A stretch of DNA of 5,109 nt from Candidatus Falkowbacteria bacterium CG23_combo_of_CG06-09_8_20_14_all_49_15. Its GTDB lineage: Bacteria > Patescibacteriota > Patescibacteriia > Patescibacteriales > UM-FILTER-48-10. The stretch spans positions 1 through 5,109 of the forward strand of contig PCSD01000070.1 in the NCBI GenBank assembly GCA_002771615.1, in the 5' to 3' direction. Below, piece by piece: positions 1 through 5,109 of the stretch. Every line of letters begins with the position of its first letter. The first letter of the stretch is position 1. The position numbers were made by a program, and so were the translations under genes. The notes under the pieces are model-generated. The model saw nothing but the letters and a program-made list of their open reading frames with translations. It had not been told where the DNA came from and did no database searches.

Positions 1-55
1 AACTTTATAAAATTAATTTTACCCAATTTTTATCTAAATTAACAGATAAATACCG

Positions 56-83
56 ACTGGTAGCCCGTTAAATCCCTACCAGT
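56..83. repeat. Small inverted repeat (possible stem-loop)
   Basis: ACTGGTAG at 56-63 is matched perfectly by CTACCAGT at 76-83, leaving a 12-nt loop. A second, AT-only dyad (TTTATCT 29-35 with AGATAAA 44-50) lies just upstream. Neither is followed by a T-run on either strand, so a terminator is not well supported. It could be an operator or the remains of an upstream gene end; with only 55 bases of left context this cannot be decided. Confidence 0.35.
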
Positions 84-91
84 TCCAAAAA

Positions 92-97
92 TATAAT
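92..97 (+). promoter_or_regulatory. Possible -10 box for the small hypothetical gene
   Basis: A perfect TATAAT sits at 92-97. No convincing -35 is found 16-18 bp upstream (best weak match GTTAAA at 67-72, 19-bp spacer). Transcription would begin near 104, which fits the ATG at 141 better than the in-frame TTG at 105. AT-rich DNA produces such boxes by chance. Confidence 0.3.
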
Positions 98-140
98 TAT
101 TTCCTTGAATGTGTCCGGTTGTGGAAGAGCGGTCGGCTAT

Positions 141-404
141 ATGGAAGTTATGGATTTACTGGAAAAATCGCAGCCATTTTATTATTTGGAGGAAAGCAAA
201 AAATTGGATGATTTGATTTATGAAATAGTGGCGGAGTATAAAACCGGGATTATCAGTCTTATGAACAGGAAATATAAAAGCGGTTTAAAAACTGTCGGAT
301 TTAATCCGAATAAAAATTCAATGATATTAGTTTTAACAAGGGATCAGATTGAAGCCTCAGATAAATTATTCGAATATATCGGTCCAATATTGTCTATAAA
401 ATAA
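141..404 (+). CDS. Small hypothetical protein, 87 aa
   Basis: I do not recognise this protein. It starts MEVMDLLEKSQPFYYLEE and ends at TAA 402-404. It looks soluble: no signal peptide or membrane segment, many charged residues, a helical-looking N-terminal half (residues about 1-45), then a GFNPNKNSMILVLTRDQ stretch that reads like a beta hairpin, and a final helix. The frame is open back to a TTG at 105, which would give 99 aa. I prefer ATG 141 because a purine-rich GGAAGAG (123-129) precedes it by 11 nt and the candidate -10 box at 92-97 would start RNA at about 104. ATG 150 is a second in-frame option. The gene converges on the transposase remnant, whose left end begins 45 bp downstream. 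No terminator is visible between them. It could be a genuine small gene or a fragment; codon choice is A/T-richer than in the S1 and ftsH genes. Confidence 0.5.
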   Translation: MEVMDLLEKSQPFYYLEESKKLDDLIYEIVAEYKTGIISLMNRKYKSGLKTVGFNPNKNSMILVLTRDQIEASDKLFEYIGPILSIK

Positions 405-449
405 AAAACATGCGGAATGAACAAAAATTTGATATAGCACCTACTCCTG

Positions 450-510
450 CGCATTTAGACATTTAATAATGTTACTTGGGCGGCTACGGTTGGGACATTA
501 ATTATATTAC
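450..510 (+). repeat. Left terminal inverted repeat of the IS (two sites)
   Basis: Read inward to outward on the minus strand, this end holds two related sites: 510-487 (GTAATATAATTAATGTCC, then CAACCG) and 475-450 (GTAACATTATTAAATGTC, then TAAATGCG). Their starts are 35 bp apart. The same two-site, 35-bp design is present at the right end in opposite orientation. The last residues and the stop codon (455-457) of the transposase frame are encoded inside this repeat. Confidence 0.75.
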
Positions 511-1255
511 TATGCCGCTCTCCGGATTTACGGATAATTTTGACTTTTTCATTTTTCATCACCGGCCTGAAAAAGTTGCTGAATAACCGCCATTCATTTC
601 GGTATAGATCGTTCATTAATTTTAATTGCGCAGAATTATCAAACCGTTCATAGCCCGGCAGTTTCCGAATGTGAGTATTATTTTTCTGCTCCACATAAGC
701 GTTATCGTTTTTCATATAGGGTCGGGAACGGGTGAAAGACAAATTATTCTTTTCGCAGTATCTGACTAAATGCCAATTGATGAACTCGCCGCCTGAATCA
801 GAATCCAGTCCGGCTAGTTTAAAAGGCAAACCATTTTTAATATCATCAATCGCCGCCACGACCCCTCTTTCACCTTTGCCCATGACCGCGTATTGCTCGC
901 TCCAACCGCTGAAAATTTCCACTAAATCCAGCGAATAAATGAATTCGCCGCTGGGATCGCCGCCATTATGCGCCACGGTATCCATCTCGCCAAACCCCAG
1001 CTCTTGCCTGTTCCATTCCGTCAATCTAATTGGTATTGACGATTTGAGTAATGAGCCATGTCTGGTCGTGCCGCGGCTCCTGTTTAATTTCCTAATGGCT
1101 ATTTCTTTTTTCAATCTTCTGTCCAGAGTCTTGCTGGATATTTCTTTCAGCTGGTTTCTGATCTTGTCGGTTTTATCGGCCAGCCTGTATCTGGCCCTGG
1201 TTACTTTAGCTAGCTCCTTCTTGGTCGTATAGTTGCCATAATTATTTGTTAATAA
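455..1255 (-). pseudogene. Truncated DDE transposase (integrase core, rve-like)
   Basis: The frame is open from just after a TAG at 1256-1258 to TAA at 455-457 (266 codons), with no ATG or GTG in the upstream part. The first usual start is TTG at 1114, giving 219 aa. The catalytic core is intact: first Asp in EMDTVAH (codon 980-982), second Asp in DSDSGGEF (797-799), Glu in YVEQKN (689-691), with 35 residues between the last two, the classic D(35)E spacing. Flanking motifs RSRPYMKNDN and LFSNFFRPVMK match an integrase-core transposase type common in CPR and other bacterial genomes. Upstream of TTG 1114 the frame still reads like transposase: KKELAKVTRARYRLADK resembles the N-terminal start region of such proteins and ISSKTLDRRLKKE resembles the linker just before the core. 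The roughly 100 or more residues usually between them are absent, suggesting an in-frame internal deletion. An ATG at 1239-1237 lies in another frame, where the native start would be expected. The C-terminus runs into the IS end and lacks the TPYQR-like tail I expect. Catalytic residues seen; deletion inferred from memory of the family. Confidence 0.75.
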
Positions 1256-1260
1256 CTACG

Positions 1261-1320
1261 GTAACATTTTATATGTCCCAACCGATTGGAGCAAAGCAAC
1301 ATTATTTATGTCTCAATGCG
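1261..1320 (-). repeat. Right terminal inverted repeat of the IS (two sites)
   Basis: On the plus strand, site one is 1261-1284 (GTAACATTTTATATGTCC, then CAACCG) and site two is 1296-1320 (GCAACATTATTTATGTCT, then CAATGCG), with starts 35 bp apart. Both match the left end in inverted orientation. The inner copies share ATGTCCCAACCG exactly and the outer copies share AACATTATT, ATGTCT and AATGCG. Iterated sites at an IS end are usually transposase-binding sites; that role is inferred here. Confidence 0.75.
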
Positions 1321-1326
1321 TCCATC

Positions 1327-1354
1327 TTGCTTTTTTTGGATTTTCGTGTATAAT
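1327..1354 (+). promoter_or_regulatory. Candidate promoter of the S1-domain protein gene
   Basis: A perfect -10 TATAAT at 1349-1354 is preceded, with a 16-bp spacer, by a weak -35 TTGCTT (1327-1332, three of six consensus bases). Transcription would start near 1361 and leave a leader of about 180 nt before ATG 1544. It lies immediately outside the right end of the IS. A second perfect TATAAT at 1390-1395 has no recognisable -35. Confidence 0.5.
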
Positions 1355-1400
1355 GTCTTTATTTATAAATAAATAAAATAATTTAAGCCTATAATTAACT

Positions 1401-1475
1401 TTCCGGCAGAGAAGCGCGCCCGCACATCAGCGCGGTCAACGCCCAGGCGGCCGGAAGCTTTCGCTTCAGCGAAGG
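1401..1475 (+). promoter_or_regulatory. GC-rich, foldable mRNA leader of the S1 gene
   Basis: Within an AT-rich spacer this block is strikingly GC-rich and full of dyads. TTCCGGC (1401-1407) pairs with GCCGGAA (1450-1456), enclosing CGCGC (1415-1419) with GCGCG (1430-1434). Directly after it CTTTCGC (1458-1464) pairs with GCGAAGG (1469-1475) around a TTCA loop; this hairpin includes the only Shine-Dalgarno-like AAGGA (1472-1476). GAAGC (1454-1458) with GCTTC (1463-1467) is a competing hairpin. The block does not encode a recognisable protein. A translational control role is inferred by analogy with the structured, SD-poor leader through which E. coli rpsA is autoregulated; homology is not claimed. 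Confidence 0.4.
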
Positions 1476-1543
1476 ATATGGATTTTTTTTGTTGGCGAAT
1501 TAATTTTTTATGGCCAGCTGAATATCCATATAAATATACGTAT

Positions 1544-2860
1544 ATGACGGAAGAAAAAAAATCAGATCAAAGTTTGGACATCGTGGAAAATGAACGTTAT
1601 AAAAAAATGGTGGATGAACACACCGTCAAGGTGCCGCAAGTCGGCGATACGGTCGTGGGCACCGTCTTATCCGCCTCCAAAGCGGAAGTCCGGCTGGATA
1701 TTGACGGCGTTCTGACCGGCGTCATCCGCGCGCGCGAACTTTACGAAGAAGCGGACGAATACGCGAATTTACAGCCGGGCGACCAGGCGGAAGCGACGGT
1801 CGTGGAAGCGGAAAACGAGAACGGCGAGCTGGAGTTGTCTTTCCGTTTTGCCGGCCAGCAAAAGGCCAGGCAGGATTTGCGGGACACTTTCCGCGACAAG
1901 AAAATCATCCGCGTCAAGATCGTGGACGCCAACAAGGGCGGCTTGCTCGCGCATTACCGCCAGATTTTCGGCTTCTTGCCCGTTTCCCAACTGGCGCCGG
2001 AAAATTATCCGCGCATCAATGGCGGCGATAAGATGAAAATCCTGGAAAAGCTCCGTTCTTTCACCGGCAAGGAATTTGAGGTCAAGATTATCACTTATGA
2101 CGAGAAGGAAGACAAAATTATCTTCAGCGAGAAGGAAGCCTGGAACGAGACCCAGCAGGATATTATTTCCAAATATAAAATCGGCTCCATCGTGGAAGGA
2201 AAAATTACCGCGGTCACGGATTTCGGCGTTTTTATCAGTTTCGGCGAGAATCTGGAAGGCTTGATCCATATTTCCGAATTGGCCTGGCAAAGAATTGACG
2301 ATCCGGCCGACCTGTATAAAGTCGGCGAAACGATTCGGGCGGAAGTCATCAATATTGACGGCTCAAAAATTTTCCTGTCCGCCAAAAAGCTTATCGCCGA
2401 CCCCTGGGCCAATGTGCAAGAGCGCTATCAGGCCGGGCAGAAGGTCAAGGGCGAAATTTTGAAAGTCAATCCCTTCGGCTTGTTTGTCAAGCTGGACGAA
2501 GAGATCCACGGCCTCGCGCATATCAGCCAATTGGGCCTGGCGGCGGGACAGAAGATCGGCGAGCGGTTCAAAGCCAATGACGAACAAGAATTTATCATTG
2601 TTTCCATTGAGCCGAAAGAACACCGTCTGGGCTTAGCGGCGGCGGGGACGGCCGAAAAGATCGCGGTGGCCGAATCGAAACCGGCCGGCGATGAAACCGA
2701 CAACAGCGCGGCGGCGGCTAAAGAACCGGCCGTAGAGCCAAAAGCCAAAAAAGCGGCTAAACCGAAAAAAGCCAAAGTTAAGGAAGAGGCAGAAGGGCAG
2801 GCCAAAACCGCAGAAAAGAAAAAAAGCCCAACGCGCAAAAAAGAATCACCCGCCGAATAA
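1544..2860 (+). CDS. rpsA: 30S ribosomal protein S1-like, four S1 domains
   Basis: RNA-binding protein of the bacterial S1 type, expected to sit on the 30S subunit and help recruit mRNAs, which matters where Shine-Dalgarno sites are weak as here. With ATG 1544 it is 438 aa. Four OB-fold S1 domains are visible: about 33-101 (VGDTVVGTVLSASKAEVRLD), 115-197 (divergent, IFGFLPVSQLAPENYP), 213-280 (the most canonical: VTDFGVFISF, LEGLIHISELAW) and 296-365 (VNPFGLFVKL, IHGLAHISQL). Residues about 368-438 form a low-complexity Ala/Lys/Glu/Pro tail, probably disordered. Four domains, rather than the six of E. coli S1, is the usual size in many Gram-positives and CPR bacteria. Start choice: the frame is open to ATG 1478, but that would add MDFFCWRINFLWPAEYPYKY, an aromatic leader unlike S1 proteins, and its AAGGA is only 1 nt from the ATG. 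ATG 1544 gives a typical MTEEKKSD start but has no SD. The gene appears monocistronic, with its own promoter upstream and a hairpin 23 bp after the stop. The alternative is a generic S1 RNA-binding protein. Confidence 0.88.
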   Translation: MTEEKKSDQSLDIVENERYKKMVDEHTVKVPQVGDTVVGTVLSASKAEVRLDIDGVLTGVIRARELYEEADEYANLQPGDQAEATVVEAENENGELELSFRFAGQQKARQDLRDTFRDKKIIRVKIVDANKGGLLAHYRQIFGFLPVSQLAPENYPRINGGDKMKILEKLRSFTGKEFEVKIITYDEKEDKIIFSEKEAWNETQQDIISKYKIGSIVEGKITAVTDFGVFISFGENLEGLIHISELAWQRIDDPADLYKVGETIRAEVINIDGSKIFLSAKKLIADPWANVQERYQAGQKVKGEILKVNPFGLFVKLDEEIHGLAHISQLGLAAGQKIGERFKANDEQEFIIVSIEPKEHRLGLAAAGTAEKIAVAESKPAGDETDNSAAAAKEPAVEPKAKKAAKPKKAKVKEEAEGQAKTAEKKKSPTRKKESPAE

Positions 2861-2883
2861 TCTTATTTTTTCTTCTTATTTTT

Positions 2884-2945
2884 GAGCGCTTAAAGCCCTC
2901 CGGTCCGGAGCGTTTTAGGCGCTCAATTAATTTGCGGTTTTTTTT
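2884..2945 (+). terminator. Long hairpin plus T-run after the S1 gene
   Basis: GAGCGCTTAAA (2884-2894) pairs with TTTTAGGCGCTC (2913-2924), including one G-U pair, and the stem continues inward through CTCCG (2898-2902) with CGGAG (2906-2910). This makes an almost continuous stem of about 17 bp with one mismatch and a 3-nt loop. A run of eight T follows at 2938-2945, but 13 nt separate it from the stem, which is far for a textbook intrinsic terminator. The hairpin may instead stabilise the 3' end of the mRNA. On the minus strand it is followed by an A-rich sequence, so it does not serve that direction. Confidence 0.55.
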
Positions 2946-2960
2946 ATATTGGGTTATGAT
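2932..2960 (+). promoter_or_regulatory. Candidate ftsH promoter
   Basis: TTGCGG (2932-2937) and TATGAT (2955-2960, five of six consensus bases) are exactly 17 bp apart, with the T-rich tract between them. Transcription would begin near 2967, giving a leader of about 115 nt. A rival pair, TTGTCT (3041-3046) and TATAAT (3062-3067), has a 15-bp spacer and would place the start only about 9 nt before ATG 3083. I favour the first for its spacing. Confidence 0.4.
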
Positions 2961-3003
2961 AGCAACAGATAAAAATAATAGTAATTGGATTTTTTCTTGC
3001 GAG

Positions 3004-3036
3004 CCGCTCAGGTCGGGCCGAACCGCGGATACCCGC
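3004..3036 (+). promoter_or_regulatory. GC-rich dyad block in the ftsH leader
   Basis: GCGG (3025-3028) can pair either with CCGC upstream (3004-3007, extended by GGT 3011-3013 with ACC 3022-3024 after a 3-nt bulge) or with CCGC downstream (3033-3036, loop ATAC). The two folds exclude each other. The block is GC-rich in an AT-rich spacer and lies 47 bp before the preferred ftsH start. Its function is unknown; the stems are short and could be chance. Confidence 0.3.
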
Positions 3037-3082
3037 AAAATTGTCTATAAACCAAAATAATTATAATTTTTCCGGCAAGTTT

Positions 3083-4915
3083 ATGAAACCATTAATCAAG
3101 AATTTTTTAGTAGTTACCTTGATTTTCCTTTTTATTGCTTCCCTGTTCAGTTTATACAGCACCGGCGGCAAGACTGCGCAAAGAGTCGGCCTGGAATCTT
3201 TGCTCGCCTCTTTGGACGAAGGAAATGTGGAGAGTATCGCGGTGGAAGGAAATGATTTGAAGATTACTCTGAAGGACGGCACGGCGCAAGTGGCCAAAAA
3301 AGAGCCGGGCGAATCCTTTTCCGATCTGGTCAAAAACTATTCTTTACCTGCGGAAAAGCTCAAAGGGGTCAAGATTGAAGTCCGGGACGAATCAGGCACG
3401 CGTTATTGGTTGGGCGCGGTTCTGCCTTTTGTTCTGCCTTTTTTGTTGATCGGCGTCTTTATTTATTTCATGCTCCGGAGCGTGCAAGGGGCGAATTCCC
3501 GAGCCATGATGTTCGGCCAATCGCAAGCCAAGGAATTCAGCCGCGATACCAAGGCGCGCGTTTCTTTTAAAGACGTGGCGGGCGTCAAAGAAGCCAAAGA
3601 AGAACTTAAAGAAGTGGTGGAATTTTTGCGCCACCCGAAGAAATTTTTGGATTTGGGCGCGCGCATTCCGCGCGGCGTTCTCCTTTTGGGCAGTCCGGGC
3701 ACCGGTAAGACTTTGCTCGCGCGCGCCACCGCCGGCGAGGCGAATGTGCCCTTTCTGCACATTTCCGGCTCGGAATTCGTGGAAATGTTCGTCGGCGTCG
3801 GCGCTTCCCGCGTCCGGGATCTTTTCAAGCGGGCCAAAAAGAATTCTCCCTGCATCATTTTTATTGATGAAATAGACGCGGTCGGACGCCGGCGGGGCGC
3901 CGGTTTGGGCGGATCGCACGATGAGCGGGAACAGACTTTGAATCAAATCCTCGTGGAAATGGACGGTTTTGACCAGACGACCAATGTCATCGTGATGGCC
4001 GCCACCAACCGTCCGGACGTGCTTGATCCGGCTCTTCTGCGGCCGGGCCGTTTTGACCGGCAAGTGGTGCTGGACGAACCGGATATCAAAGACCGCGAAG
4101 CGATCCTGAAAGTCCATGCCCGCCAGAAACCTTTGGGCAAGGAAGTGAGTTTGCGCCGGATCGCGGAAAGCACGCCGGGCTTTTCCGGCGCCGATTTGGC
4201 GAATATCCTGAACGAAGCGGCGATTCTGGCGGCCCGCCGGAATAAAAAGATTATTGATATGGCGGAATTGCAGGACTCAATCCTGAAAGTTATGCTCGGC
4301 CCGGAAAGAAAGAGCCGCGTCTTAACGGACAAAGAGAAAAAAATTACCGCCTTCCATGAAGGCGGGCACGCCTTGGTTTCCCATTTTTTGCCGCACGCGG
4401 ATCCGGTCCAGAAGATTTCCATCATCGCCCGCGGCCGGGCGGGCGGCTATACCATCAAATTACCCCTGGAAGACAAGCATTTATACACGAAAAGCGAATA
4501 CTTGGAAGAGATCTCTGTTCTGCTGGCCGGCCATGTTACGGAAAAAGAGATTTTCGGCGAAGTAACCACGGGCGCCACTTCCGATCTGCGGCGGGCCACC
4601 AATCTGGCCCGGCGGCTCGTGACCGATTATGGCATGTCGGAAAATTTGGGTCCGCGGACTTTCGGCGAAAAAGAAGAGTTGATATTTTTGGGCCGGGAAA
4701 TCCACGAACAGCGCGATTACAGCGAAAAAGTGGCAGAAGAGATTGATAAAGAAATTACCCATATAATTGATCAAGCCGCGCACCAGGCCAAAGGCATTAT
4801 CGGCCGTTATCGCGATTTATTGGAAAAAACCGCCGTCGCTTTGATTGCCACAGAAACTTTGGATAAAGAAGAATTTGAAAAAATTGTCGGTAAAAAACCG
4901 AAAGAAGCGGCTTAA
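3083..4915 (+). CDS. ftsH: ATP-dependent zinc metalloprotease FtsH
   Basis: Membrane-anchored AAA+ protease that forms a hexamer, unfolds membrane and soluble substrates using ATP and degrades them in a Zn-dependent chamber. With ATG 3083 it is 610 aa, normal for the family. Order: membrane helix about 7-25, an outer domain of about 80 residues (26-107), membrane helix about 109-131, AAA+ module (Walker A GSPGTGKT 203-210; pore residues FVG 236-238; Walker B IIFIDEID with D262/E263; sensor AATNRPD; arginine fingers R320 and R323), then the M41 peptidase (HEGGH 425-429, ligands H425 and H429, catalytic E426; third ligand D501 in TTGATSDL) and a helical C-terminus. All key residues are present. 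Small departures are Ser for the usual Pro in Walker A (GPPGTGKT) and Gly for Ala in HEAGH. The TTG at 3041 would add 14 polar residues before the hydrophobic helix and lacks an SD. ATG 3083 also lacks a clear SD but gives the typical [11 protein letters not shown] start. The gene lies 222 bp after the S1 gene with its own likely promoter, and ends at the strong terminator 48 bp downstream. Confidence 0.96.
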   Translation: MKPLIKNFLVVTLIFLFIASLFSLYSTGGKTAQRVGLESLLASLDEGNVESIAVEGNDLKITLKDGTAQVAKKEPGESFSDLVKNYSLPAEKLKGVKIEVRDESGTRYWLGAVLPFVLPFLLIGVFIYFMLRSVQGANSRAMMFGQSQAKEFSRDTKARVSFKDVAGVKEAKEELKEVVEFLRHPKKFLDLGARIPRGVLLLGSPGTGKTLLARATAGEANVPFLHISGSEFVEMFVGVGASRVRDLFKRAKKNSPCIIFIDEIDAVGRRRGAGLGGSHDEREQTLNQILVEMDGFDQTTNVIVMAATNRPDVLDPALLRPGRFDRQVVLDEPDIKDREAILKVHARQKPLGKEVSLRRIAESTPGFSGADLANILNEAAILAARRNKKIIDMAELQDSILKVMLGPERKSRVLTDKEKKITAFHEGGHALVSHFLPHADPVQKISIIARGRAGGYTIKLPLEDKHLYTKSEYLEEISVLLAGHVTEKEIFGEVTTGATSDLRRATNLARRLVTDYGMSENLGPRTFGEKEELIFLGREIHEQRDYSEKVAEEIDKEITHIIDQAAHQAKGIIGRYRDLLEKTAVALIATETLDKEEFEKIVGKKPKEAA

Positions 4916-4962
4916 TAAAGATTTTTTCCGCTTTAGCCATAATGATAATTTGGCGATATGCA

Positions 4963-4998
4963 CAAAAGCCGTTATTTATTAGCGGTTTTTGTTTTTTT
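4963..4998 (+). terminator. Intrinsic terminator of ftsH
   Basis: CAAAAGCCGTT (4963-4973) pairs with AGCGGTTTTTG (4981-4991) over 11 bp with two G-U pairs and a 7-nt loop (ATTTATT), followed immediately by seven T (4992-4998). It begins 48 bp after the ftsH stop, and no other gene lies in between. Confidence 0.85.
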
Positions 4999-5025
4999 AT
5001 AATAGCTGCGCAGTTATAGTCTTTT

Positions 5026-5065
5026 CTCATTGAAAGATGAGCCTGAACTGGCGAGGCCAGATCAG
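5026..5065 (+). other. Two adjacent hairpins in the right-hand spacer
   Basis: CTCAT (5026-5030) pairs with ATGAG (5037-5041). Right after it CTGAACTGGC (5043-5052) pairs with GCCAGATCAG (5056-5065): ten positions with one A-A mismatch and a GAG loop. No T-run follows directly, there is no CCA-ending cloverleaf, and no open frame covers it. It could be a leader of a gene beyond the window, a small RNA or an operator. Confidence 0.35.
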
Positions 5066-5109
5066 TTATCTACTCCATAAGTTTTTAAATAATATTTGTT
5101 TTGCTTTTT

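Larger units (their letters stand above)
450..1320 (-). mobile_element. Insertion-sequence remnant with both ends, about 871 bp
   Basis: The element is delimited by imperfect inverted repeats at 450-510 and 1261-1320. Over the outer 48 columns (498 to 450 on the minus strand against 1273 to 1320 on the plus strand) I count about 37 identities, arranged as two conserved blocks around a divergent 10-nt spacer. It encloses one minus-strand DDE transposase frame (455-1255) that is missing sequence. The transposase type is the integrase-core kind whose intact members I recall as clearly larger, so this looks like an internally deleted, non-autonomous copy. No clear target-site duplication is visible (left flank ends ACTCCTG, right flank starts TCCATC), so the exact ends may be a few bases off or the flanks have decayed. 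It lies between the hypothetical gene and the promoter of the S1 gene without disrupting either. Confidence 0.75.

Noticed and set aside
732..1232. Two back-to-back plus-strand open frames across the transposase
   Set aside because: The minus strand here encodes the DDE core with correctly spaced catalytic residues. The plus-strand products are Ser/Leu/Pro-rich shadows.
440..1330. Target-site duplication flanking the IS
   Set aside because: The bases just outside the two ends (ACTCCTG on the left, TCCATC on the right) do not form a convincing direct repeat, so none is annotated.
1769..2290. Open frame of 173 codons antisense to the S1 gene
   Set aside because: It lies inside the S1 domains, which are clearly coding on the plus strand. 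The translation looks like a mirror of biased codons.
2778..3038. Minus-strand open frame spanning the S1-ftsH spacer
   Set aside because: It overlaps the S1 tail, the hairpin and the GC-rich leader, and has no family resemblance or matching promoter and SD. The openness comes from the low number of stops in this stretch.
3392..4117. Long open frame (241 codons) antisense to ftsH
   Set aside because: It lies entirely within the well-supported ftsH coding region. Its translation has no recognisable family and is rich in His/Arg as expected from reading GC-biased codons backwards.
4998..5003. TATAAT at the end of the ftsH terminator as a promoter
   Set aside because: No -35 match occurs at a usable distance, and the box is formed by the end of the T-run running into AATAGC.
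5000..5109. Possible tRNA in the right-hand spacer
   Set aside because: The hairpins do not form a cloverleaf. No T-arm GTTCRA pattern at the right spacing and no acceptor stem were found on either strand.
1..5109. CRISPR array, rRNA genes or recoded UGA
   Set aside because: There are no regularly spaced repeats other than the two-copy IS end sites and no rRNA-like stretches. Both long genes are open under the standard code with no in-frame TGA.

Overview
The window looks like a piece of chromosome from a Candidate Phyla Radiation (Patescibacteria, Parcubacteria-like) bacterium. This is inferred from the style of the two housekeeping proteins (a four-domain S1 protein with a Lys/Ala/Glu tail and a compact FtsH with an HEGGH zinc site), the weak or absent Shine-Dalgarno sequences, the AT-rich spacers between more GC-rich genes, and a transposase type I know from such genomes. 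The exact clade cannot be read from the sequence. Both long genes end in TAA and are open under the standard code, so nothing suggests UGA recoding.

Layout, left to right. Positions 1-140 are AT-rich non-coding DNA with a small dyad and a possible -10 box. Positions 141-404 (+) hold a small unrecognised protein. Positions 450-1320 are an insertion-sequence remnant of about 871 bp. It has recognisable terminal inverted repeats, each built of two sites spaced 35 bp apart, and encloses on the minus strand a DDE transposase that keeps its catalytic triad but lacks a normal N-terminus and probably its C-terminus. Positions 1323-1543 are the promoter and a GC-rich, foldable leader for the S1-domain protein gene (1544-2860, +). 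A long hairpin at 2884-2924 and a possible promoter separate this from ftsH (3083-4915, +), which ends at a good intrinsic terminator (4963-4998). The last 110 bases carry hairpins but no gene.

The S1 protein (mRNA binding on the ribosome) and FtsH (membrane-anchored ATP-dependent protease) are co-oriented but appear to be separate transcription units. Each has its own GC-rich leader that can fold. The accessory part is the IS remnant and the small hypothetical gene. I see no defence system, CRISPR array, rRNA or tRNA. The points most worth a second look are the architecture of the IS ends, the internal deletion of its transposase and the structured S1 leader.
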